Assembly (NCBI RefSeq): GCF_052327305.1
Contig: NZ_CP182486.1
Location: 62,001-126,000 of the forward strand
Direction of reading: 5' to 3'
Source: Sphingobium sp052327305
GTDB lineage: Bacteria; Pseudomonadota; Alphaproteobacteria; Sphingomonadales; Sphingomonadaceae
DNA: 64,000 nt
Positions 45,062 through 52,213 of this stretch are shown in pieces. Made by a program: the position numbers and the translations under genes. Numbering within the stretch: position 1 is the stretch's first letter; every line of letters begins with the position of its first letter. Under the pieces are notes generated by a model. It was not told where the DNA came from, ran no database searches, and worked only from the letters and a program-made list of their open reading frames with translations.

Positions 45062-45205
45062 CTACCAGTTCCACCCCTGCCCCGTGATGCCGCGCCAGAT
45101 ATTCACCGCCAGAAATGTCAGGATGATCGTCACGATTATGACGAATTCGATCCGCATCCATATCGGGTTTTCGTCCGGGTCTCGGGGATCGGGCCAGTCC
45201 TTCAC
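45062..45205 (-). CDS. Small single-pass membrane protein coupled to the SRAP gene
   Basis: 47 aa with a GTG start overlapping the SRAP stop (GTGA). A charged proline-rich head (WPDPRDPDENPIW) precedes one helix (RIEFVIIVTIILTFLAVNIW). No separate ribosome site, so it would rely on coupling. Function unknown. Confidence 0.45.
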   Translation of the reverse strand: MKDWPDPRDPDENPIWMRIEFVIIVTIILTFLAVNIWRGITGQGWNW

Positions 45206-45849
45206 AGCAGCGTCGGCGCCGCGCTGGGCTTCTTGACCCAGGCCACGTTGGTGCGCTCGACATGGATCTTGGCGGCCGGATAGGGCCGGTCGAACTGATA
45301 GAGTTCTTCGAGCGGCGCGGAGAGCCAGGTCTCCCAATCCTCCGGATCGAGGATGACCGGCGACCGATCGTGAATGTCGGCCAGCTCGGGCGCGTTGTCT
45401 GTCATTACGCCGGTGTAGCAGCGGCCCCACTCCGGGCTGTCCGTCCAGAGCCCGGCCCACGCGAACACCGGTTGCTCAGGCAGGGAGAGCCATGCTTCGG
45501 TCATCCTGCCCGGCTCGCCAATCGCTTCGGCATAGCGCGTGGTGGGTATCAGGCAGCGCTGCGAGGGCTTCTCGGCCGTCCACCGCCAGAAGAAGCTCTT
45601 TAGCTTATCGAACCTGGCATTGTTCACCGGCTTTGGCTTGAGCGGCTGTCCGGTCACCTTGGACTTCATGACGTGCGGGAAACCCCATGTCATCTGATCG
45701 ATAACGAGCTCGCCGTCCTGCCGGAGCACGACAAGGCCGGGGTCTTTCGGATGAACGATCAGCGGCCCTTCGTTCACCTCGCGCCACATGCGCGCGCCAA
45801 AGGTGGTGCGAATGGTCTCCGGGTCTCCCCGCTGGGCTCGGTTGCACAT
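45202..45849 (-). CDS. SOS response-associated peptidase, HMCES/YedK-like (SRAP)
   Basis: 215 aa. The N-terminal MCNR exposes the invariant Cys2 after Met removal; 'NNARFDKLKSFFWRW', 'RCLIP', 'FAWAGLW' and 'HDRSPVILD' are the SRAP blocks with conserved Asn, Arg and His. HMCES-type proteins form a thiazolidine crosslink at abasic sites in single-stranded DNA, shielding it from breaks. No LexA box was found upstream. Carried as element cargo. Confidence 0.9.
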   Translation of the reverse strand: MCNRAQRGDPETIRTTFGARMWREVNEGPLIVHPKDPGLVVLRQDGELVIDQMTWGFPHVMKSKVTGQPLKPKPVNNARFDKLKSFFWRWTAEKPSQRCLIPTTRYAEAIGEPGRMTEAWLSLPEQPVFAWAGLWTDSPEWGRCYTGVMTDNAPELADIHDRSPVILDPEDWETWLSAPLEELYQFDRPYPAAKIHVERTNVAWVKKPSAAPTLL

Positions 45850-46048
45850 GGCTGGTAATTTCGGGCGTCGCTGCCCATTGTCAATGCGACGTCGTGATAG
45901 AGGCTGGCCGCGCTCCGAGCGTCACCTCAACTGACTTGTGTGTCAATTTGGCGCAGATCCGTGGTGCGGCTGTTCAGGATAATTTGGCCTACAGAGTTGA
46001 CGGGCCAGCCCCGTGGTCGGCTACATGCATTCTAAGGGGGATGTTCAA

Positions 46049-46588
46049 ATGCGCTTTTCTCGAAAACTAATCTGCTTCGGCGCTGCAATCGCAGCGATTG
46101 TCAACTCACAGGCCAACGCTGCGGATATGCTCCAGTTCCGGATAAAAGGTACTGTTGAGGCGTTCGGAACCATCAACGACAGTTTCGGAAATCCATCGGA
46201 CGGCACTGTAAACATCGATATAGATTTGGTCACGCCGGACGTTAACGCAGTGAACGACCGTCTTGAGAAGAGTGGCGATTTCTACGAGTATTTTTACCAA
46301 CCCGCCGGCTACGCCACCTATTACGCAAATTTCTTCTACGACTCCTTTTCCGATAAATTTGTCCCTGGCCTGTTGAATTACTCGTACTCTACGCCTGGAA
46401 CGTGCAGTGCGGCGCCGGGCATATGCAATGTTAGTGGAGGCACCGGAAGCTTCACAGTGACACCTATCTTATCCGGAGCATTGCCCGAACCAACTACCTG
46501 GGCCTTGATGCTTATAGGTTTTGGAGCCGTCGGCATTTCGCTGCGTCGGGCGGAACGATGGTCAAATCCGAGGCTCACGACTACGTAA
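46049..46588 (+). CDS. PEPxxWA-CTERM sorting domain protein, exported
   Basis: 179 aa. Signal peptide (ICFGAAIAAIVNSQANAA), beta-rich body with many Tyr/Asn/Asp, and a sorting tail: LPEPTTWALMLIGFG, then a basic end. AGGGGG lies about 8 nt before this ATG, favouring it over 46013. The same tail class as the chromosomal protein at 7371-8033, so it depends on the same host exosortase. Function of the body unknown. More AT-rich than its surroundings. Confidence 0.82.
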   Translation: MRFSRKLICFGAAIAAIVNSQANAADMLQFRIKGTVEAFGTINDSFGNPSDGTVNIDIDLVTPDVNAVNDRLEKSGDFYEYFYQPAGYATYYANFFYDSFSDKFVPGLLNYSYSTPGTCSAAPGICNVSGGTGSFTVTPILSGALPEPTTWALMLIGFGAVGISLRRAERWSNPRLTTT

Positions 46589-46641
46589 GCCGTATCCGGT
46601 GGACACGTGGCCGATACGTGACGCCGAGCGGAGACAGAGCG

Positions 46642-47010
46642 ATGAGCGAGCGGGAACTGCCAGCGGTGGACTTCGGAGCGCCGGCCGAAATGACCGAGAA
46701 TGAGCGGCACTGGTATGGCGCCCAGGCAGCCGTGCAGGGCATCGGGCTGTGCCTCGGCTTTCCCCATGGCAGCGCCGAGCAAGTCGCTATCCCGACGGAC
46801 GATATCTATGAGGCGCTGGGCTCTGCCATCGCCATGTTGCTCTCCGTCGATACCAGGCTCGCCACGCCCGGCGACGTGCGCCGGCGCGCGGAAGAGATCG
46901 CGAAATATGCCGGCCGCACCGCGAAGACGCTGCGCGAAGCCGAGGATCAGACCGGGCAGCGCCTCATGGACGCCTTCAGGATCGAGCAGACCGAGATCCG
47001 CAAGAACTAG
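46642..47010 (+). CDS. Hypothetical protein
   Basis: 122 aa, soluble, helical. GGAG lies 8 nt before the ATG. 'GFPHGSAEQVAIPTDDIYEALGSAIAMLL' and a coiled, basic/acidic C-terminus; no family recognised. Starts 53 nt after the PEP-CTERM gene. Confidence 0.6.
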   Translation: MSERELPAVDFGAPAEMTENERHWYGAQAAVQGIGLCLGFPHGSAEQVAIPTDDIYEALGSAIAMLLSVDTRLATPGDVRRRAEEIAKYAGRTAKTLREAEDQTGQRLMDAFRIEQTEIRKN

Positions 47011-47166
47011 GTTGTTGATCTATCTGACATCCGCTCTCGGCTCCGTTAGCAGAAACGCGGACTGACCGGACACGACGACATTGCGGACGTAATCGATTGG
47101 CCTGAATATGCCCATAAGGCGCCAGCCGGCTTGCTTTTACGTCAAGTGAAAGGCAGTCAGCAGGAC

Positions 47167-47355
47167 ATGCTCCTATTCCTAATGTGGCCTATTGCTCTCG
47201 CAGGAGCTTTCTATGGAGCGTTGCATTACTTTCCATGGTGGCATGCCAACGTAGCGAAAGAGGAAGTTCCAGAGGGCTATCTATTGAAGGCTTTCTACGG
47301 CTTTACTGTATTTGCTTTGGCTGTGGTCGTCGCTGTAAAGTTGCCCGGCCTATAA
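47167..47355 (+). CDS. Small two-helix membrane protein
   Basis: 62 aa. Helix 1 (LLFLMWPIALAGAFYGALHYF), a charged loop, helix 2 (FTVFALAVVVAVKL). AGGA just before the ATG. A TTG at 47131 is a possible longer start. Function unknown; AT-richer than neighbours. Confidence 0.5.
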   Translation: MLLFLMWPIALAGAFYGALHYFPWWHANVAKEEVPEGYLLKAFYGFTVFALAVVVAVKLPGL

Positions 47356-47448
47356 CCGCCTCATCCGCACCATAAGCCATCGGCCAGCTAACCCCGACAA
47401 AGCTGCCGTCCACCGCTCATACCGAGCGCTCGAAAGCAGACGTGGCCT

Positions 47449-47745
47449 TTACCGGGGTCTCGGCATCTGCGGCCTGGCCTGCATATGATGGGCGGGCTGT
47501 TCCTGCTCACCCGCGAGCAGCCGGATCCGATTTCGGTTCGCATGGGCGCTTCGCACTCGGCCAAGGACATTGTCGCGCCAACCGAAGCAATCGACGAAAG
47601 CCTCGACCGCTTCCCTTACTTGGCGGTTGCGGAAGCTCGTCCAAATGAACGCTAACGCCGCGATCTGCTCATTGTCCAAGCTGTTTAGGCGATCGGCGTT
47701 GTCGGCAGCGCGATCAATGATTGCGAGTGCGTGCTCAAGCTCCAT
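47449..47745 (-). CDS. Hypothetical protein
   Basis: 98 aa. N-terminal helical, acidic ('MELEHALAIIDRAADNADRLNSLDNEQIAALAF' split over two helices), C-terminal basic and disordered (PAHHMQARPQMPRPR). No clear ribosome site. No family recognised. Confidence 0.45.
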   Translation of the reverse strand: MELEHALAIIDRAADNADRLNSLDNEQIAALAFIWTSFRNRQVREAVEAFVDCFGWRDNVLGRVRSAHANRNRIRLLAGEQEQPAHHMQARPQMPRPR

Positions 47746-47882
47746 GAAGCCCGTTAAATATCGCGGGGCTTTTCAGTTCATTGACTGCGGTGAATTGCTC
47801 TTCTCGCGCGATTAAAAGTCAAGGTCGCGGCCTCCGTCTCGGCAGACGAGACGCGCTTGTCCAATTCATCAAGAAGGTTCAC

Positions 47883-48164
47883 TCAGCCGTCAGACAGCAG
47901 TGCGTCAATCATAAATCGGAATGTGTTAGCGGCATCGCTGCGGTGTGCCTCGCGTGATTCCGAAGACCCGACATATTTAACGACTTCCGCCCCCGCTTCC
48001 TGCATCTTTTCATCGGGATCGCGGATCGCTGCGATGGCGGCGCGGGCGATCTCGGCAAAGTCCGCTTCAGTGAATTTTTCTTCTACCGGCAGCGAGCCGT
48101 CGCTCAGCAAAGAAGGCGAAAGCTGTTTGCGAAAAGCAAGCGCGGCGCGCTCAATTGGTGACAT
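47883..48164 (-). CDS. Hypothetical prophage-type small protein
   Basis: 93 aa. 'MSPIERAALAFRKQ' opening, 'ARAAIAAIRDPDEKMQEAGAEVV' middle and 'RFMIDALLSDG' end follow the layout (from memory) of a small family common in sphingomonad and alphaproteobacterial prophages. AAGGAAG lies just before the ATG. Overlaps the next gene's stop by 14 bp. Confidence 0.7.
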   Translation of the reverse strand: MSPIERAALAFRKQLSPSLLSDGSLPVEEKFTEADFAEIARAAIAAIRDPDEKMQEAGAEVVKYVGSSESREAHRSDAANTFRFMIDALLSDG

Positions 48165-48366
48165 CTTCACTTCCTTTCTCAATCCGACCTAGCCTCATGC
48201 GCGGGACCATCACGGGCGCGTCTTCGCCCTCCGGGTGCTTGCGGCCGTATCTGATGCCGATGGCGATTGCCCGTCTGATATTTACCTGAGGGTCGAACGA
48301 CGTCAGCTCCAAGCGATGCTCTCGCGACAGTCGCAACGCTTCGTCCTGGGTCGTCCGCCTACTCAT
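48151..48366 (-). CDS. Small hypothetical protein
   Basis: 71 aa, basic, helical. 'MSRRTTQDEALRLSREHRLEL' opening. GAGG 5 nt before the ATG. Its stop lies 14 bp inside the downstream prophage-type gene, so the pair is one unit. No family recognised. Confidence 0.5.
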   Translation of the reverse strand: MSRRTTQDEALRLSREHRLELTSFDPQVNIRRAIAIGIRYGRKHPEGEDAPVMVPRMRLGRIEKGSEDVTN

Positions 48367-48701
48367 TGCCACCTCGGCTTGTTCTCATTACGTTCTCGCA
48401 AGTGCTCCTATCAGCCCCTCTTGATTCGGGATATCTTTTGCGTCTCTGGTGCTTCCGTTGTGCCAGGGGAGAGACGATCGACCTTGCGCCAATTCTGGAG
48501 CGTGACTCCCTAACATGCGCGCACGGTCATGCATTTGGCGATCTAATGAGATGGTGCTTGCGGCGTCGGCGCGGCGTGGTGTCGCCCGACCGCTTCGTCG
48601 GCTATGTTCCGGCCACGAGGAGACAACGCGACTTATCGCCATGCTTCACAGCTGCGCAGCTCAGTGAAAAAGGCTCGACGTTAAACGGGGAGACATGGTA
48701 A
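48366..48701 (+). pseudogene. Cys-rich open frame, possible eroded zinc-knuckle gene
   Basis: An open frame whose middle (LWCFRCARGETIDLAPIL, then LTCAHGHAFGDLMRWC) has paired cysteines like a small zinc-binding protein, but there is no good start or ribosome site and the second knuckle has lost a Cys. Listed as a possible remnant only. The gap 48367-48751 otherwise holds the promoter of the tape-measure gene. Confidence 0.2.
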
Positions 48702-48751
48702 TATTTTAGCTCAGGGTGACGTGGCCACCCGCCCATCTTTTGAGGCGAACC

Positions 48752-51700
48752 ATGGCTACTCCCGGATCTACATTCCCTGCATTCCTCACCGTTGAGTACG
48801 ACCCGTCGAGCGGAGGCTTTCCGGCCTTCGAATCAGCGGCCGACGCGGCCTTTGCCAAGACGAGCAGAGCGAGCCGACGCGCAGCGACCGACGTGGAAGA
48901 CCAGTGGCGCAACGTCGGAGCAGCCATACAGGCGGCCGCGGGCAACGTTGACAGAACCAAACTGCTCCTGCCTCGCTTCGATGCGTCTGGATTTGCGGAC
49001 CGTGCAGCTGAAATGCGCGGCAGCGCAGAAGCGGCGAGAGCAATGGCGGCAGCGATCGACAAGGTCGCGGCCTCGCAGACAACATTGAGCGCGAGTACCG
49101 CGAGCTTCCTCTTCGGCTTGAAGGGCATGGCGGCCCAGGAAGAGATTGCAGCGAAGGAGGCGACCGAGCTGGCTGCGGTGATGCGCCTGGTTCAGCTGGA
49201 GATCGACAAGACGGCGGGCAGCAACACCCGGCTGTCGATGAGCACCGGGCAAACATCTCTGGCGATGGAACGTGCCGCCAAATCCTCGGGCATGATGCGA
49301 GCCGGCGCTTACTCTCTTGGTCAGCAGCTGCAGGACGTGTTCACGCAGGCCAGCTTTGGCACCAGTGCAACGCAGATCTTTGCCCTTCAGGCTGGTCAGA
49401 CCGCCAGCGCGATCAGCATGATGGGATCTGCGGCCGGTAACAGCACTACGCTACTCGGACGCATGGCAACCTTCATGGGAGGCCCATATGGGATCGCTGT
49501 TGGCGTAGCCGTATCAGCGATAGGGCTTCTCGTCTCGAGGCTGGGGCAGGCGGATGAGGGCCTAGACAAGGTTCGCATCTCCGGCGACGTGCTGGGCAAT
49601 GCTCAAAGCATTCTTGGAGGTGCGATCGACCTCACGACGGGCAAGATCAATAACCAGTCGGAAGCTGTCATTGCTCTGGCCAGGGCTCAACTCGTTCTTG
49701 CCCGTGCTCAGGCGCAGGGAAGGGAGGCAGAGGCCCGCGGCGCGGTGGGAGCGTATGCGGAACGCGATGTCCGGATGACGGGCAGTATCATGGGTTTCGG
49801 TTTCGAGGATGCCAATCCCCGGCTACTCAAGCTCACTGCCCAGCAATCTGTCGCTGGCAATGTCGATCTCAAGACGGCCGTCGAACGCATCGAAAGCCTC
49901 CAGCGCGCAGGGAGGATCGATCAGCAGCAAATGGCGAAGGCCATCGCGGCCGTGGCATCGCTCTCTCAAGAACGGGAGAACCTGAAAACCTTCGACGCGT
50001 CCTTACGTCTGCTGGACGGGCAGGGGACGAAGACCGATCGCTCTCGACTTTTGAAGCCTGACAAGCCCAACAACCGGTCCTCTTCGTCTCGAGGTGGCGG
50101 TAGGGGCGGGGAGGCGATTGATCGCATCCAGCGCGACGCGGAGCGGGCCAAAGAGGAGGTCGCGCAGGTCCTTTCGGATCTGGTTACGCGGTTCGCGCCT
50201 ATGCGAGCTGCTGGGGATGCCTATGCCAAGACTCTGGATGGCATTGATCGCGCGCAGCGCGCCGGGGTTGTGTCTGCGAAGGAGGCTGAACAGTTCCGAC
50301 AGGGCGCTCTGGACGACCTCGATAAGAAGATTGAACAAATCCGCCAGAAGGCGAGAGACGATGTCCACAGCGATCTCTCCGTCGCGGGGGGCATCAAAAG
50401 CGCGTCGGAGGAATTAGAGGAGCGAGCCAAGCGAGCTGCCGATCAGGCTGAGCGCATCCTGCAAGCAATGATGGAGGGCGCCGACGTCATTGCACATCAG
50501 TTCGGCCCTAAACTCGCGCGCATTCTGTCCATTGCAGCACAGAATGCCGAGGGGGGGGCGGCCGGGAAATTCCTCACTGGCGTCGCCACTGGAGATAAGC
50601 TTTTCGCAGAGCAGCTCGGCGGGCTTCTTGAAAATTCCTTCAGCCGCATCTTCGGCTCGAACGCGGAAAACGTTGGCAAGTCGTTCGGCAAGGCGCTCGG
50701 CGGAGCGCAACTCGGCAGTAGCATCGCGGGCGGCGTTCTAGGCGGGAACAGCAACCGCACAACCTCTGCGATCGGAGGCGCGCTTGGTGAGGTTGCCGGC
50801 GAAGCCCTGAAAAAACCTCTTGGTGCGGTTCTGGGTAAATTCGCGGGAGCCCTCGGTCCTCTCGGTGCGATTGCTGGTGGACTGCTCGGCGGAGCCTTGG
50901 GCGGTCTGTTCAAGAAAACGCAGTCCGGGTCGGCACAGCTCAGCGGCGGCGGTTCGGGCGATATCTATTCCAGCGGCACCAGCGGCTCACGGACGAAGCA
51001 GGCCAACAGCCTCGGCCTTTCTGTCCAGAGCGGCCTCGCTCAGATCGCCCAGCAGTTTGGGGTCGACGTCGGCCGGTTCAATGTCAGCATCGGCACGTAT
51101 AAGGACAATTACCGCGTCTCGACGACCGGCAGTTCGAAGATGGGCGGCTATAAGGGTTCGGCCTCCCAGAACGAGCAGCGCTATGGTCTCTATGACTTCG
51201 GCGACGATCAGGCTGCGGCGATCTCTTATGCCATCCTCGACGCGATCCGCGACGGTGCATTAGAGGGGCTCCGCTCGGGCACTCAGCGCTTGCTCGCCAA
51301 CAGCGACGACATCAATGCCGGCCTCTCGAAGGCGCTCTCGTTCGAGCAGGTATTCAAGGATCTCAAGCGCTACAACGATCCCATTGGCGCCGCCCTCGAC
51401 GACGTGAATGCCAAGTTCAGAGGCCTAATTAAGACCTTCCAGGAAGCCGGCGCCACGACGCAGGAAATGGCGGATCTGGAAACGCTCTATGGCAAAGAGC
51501 GCGCCGACGCGATCAAGCAGGCCGGCGAATCCACTGTGTCCAGCCTCAAGGCCCTCCTCTCCGATCTCAAGGTCGGAGAGACTGGCCTCTCCCTCACCAC
51601 GCGCTTGGCGAACGCCCGTGCCGCCTACGACCCACTTGAGGCGCGCGTCCGCGCAGGGGATCAGCAGGCCTATGAACAGTATGCGGACGCTGCGCGCACG

Positions 51701-52027
51701 CTGCTCGATATCCAGCGCCAGATCAGCGGATCCGGGCAGGACTATTTCGACCTGCTTGCCAAGGTGACGACGCTGACGGGCGACGCGATCACGGCGACGG
51801 AAGCGAAATATACGAACGCCGCCAATGCTCCCTCCCCGTTCGACACGGCCCCGATCGTGAGCGCAACGCAGGCCCAGACGCAGACGCTCGTCGCCGCGCT
51901 CCAGCCGCAACTGGCATCGATCGCCCAGTCCAATGCGGACATGGCGCGCTACATGGCCGCGCTTGTCGGCTCCGGTTACGGCGGCGCGTACGACGACCGT
52001 TATCTCGGCCTCGCGCACAACTACTGA
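48752..52027 (+). CDS. Phage tail tape-measure-like protein (orphan)
   Basis: 1091 aa. N-terminus 'FPAFLTVEYDPSSGGFPAFESAADAAFAKTSRASRRA' cut over several segments, long Ala/Gln/Lys-rich coiled-coil regions (~60-120, ~380-460, ~520-580), hydrophobic Gly-rich stretches (~215-245 and ~660-720, 'GALGPLGAIAGGLLGGALGG'), and a repeat-poor C-terminus. This is the build of tape-measure proteins, which set tail length and help DNA injection. GAGG lies 6 nt before the ATG, which decides it over the GTG at 48716. The frame is intact from start to stop. No other tail, capsid or packaging gene is present, so its role is unclear. Confidence 0.72.
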   Translation: MATPGSTFPAFLTVEYDPSSGGFPAFESAADAAFAKTSRASRRAATDVEDQWRNVGAAIQAAAGNVDRTKLLLPRFDASGFADRAAEMRGSAEAARAMAAAIDKVAASQTTLSASTASFLFGLKGMAAQEEIAAKEATELAAVMRLVQLEIDKTAGSNTRLSMSTGQTSLAMERAAKSSGMMRAGAYSLGQQLQDVFTQASFGTSATQIFALQAGQTASAISMMGSAAGNSTTLLGRMATFMGGPYGIAVGVAVSAIGLLVSRLGQADEGLDKVRISGDVLGNAQSILGGAIDLTTGKINNQSEAVIALARAQLVLARAQAQGREAEARGAVGAYAERDVRMTGSIMGFGFEDANPRLLKLTAQQSVAGNVDLKTAVERIESLQRAGRIDQQQMAKAIAAVASLSQERENLKTFDASLRLLDGQGTKTDRSRLLKPDKPNNRSSSSRGGGRGGEAIDRIQRDAERAKEEVAQVLSDLVTRFAPMRAAGDAYAKTLDGIDRAQRAGVVSAKEAEQFRQGALDDLDKKIEQIRQKARDDVHSDLSVAGGIKSASEELEERAKRAADQAERILQAMMEGADVIAHQFGPKLARILSIAAQNAEGGAAGKFLTGVATGDKLFAEQLGGLLENSFSRIFGSNAENVGKSFGKALGGAQLGSSIAGGVLGGNSNRTTSAIGGALGEVAGEALKKPLGAVLGKFAGALGPLGAIAGGLLGGALGGLFKKTQSGSAQLSGGGSGDIYSSGTSGSRTKQANSLGLSVQSGLAQIAQQFGVDVGRFNVSIGTYKDNYRVSTTGSSKMGGYKGSASQNEQRYGLYDFGDDQAAAISYAILDAIRDGALEGLRSGTQRLLANSDDINAGLSKALSFEQVFKDLKRYNDPIGAALDDVNAKFRGLIKTFQEAGATTQEMADLETLYGKERADAIKQAGESTVSSLKALLSDLKVGETGLSLTTRLANARAAYDPLEARVRAGDQQAYEQYADAARTLLDIQRQISGSGQDYFDLLAKVTTLTGDAITATEAKYTNAANAPSPFDTAPIVSATQAQTQTLVAALQPQLASIAQSNADMARYMAALVGSGYGGAYDDRYLGLAHNY

Positions 52028-52213
52028 CGCTCGGTAAAGGCCCGGCTTGCGGATAGCCGCTCTCGACCAGTTCCAGACATTTGGCGTCGTTGATGTGACC
52101 GACAGGTTTTGCTGAAATCCGCCATTCGGCTCGCGCTACCCGGCCGGTCGGCTATGCGATCAGGATCGCCATATTGTGCTCTGAATATTTAATGGAGCAG
52201 GCTCCGTGCATCA

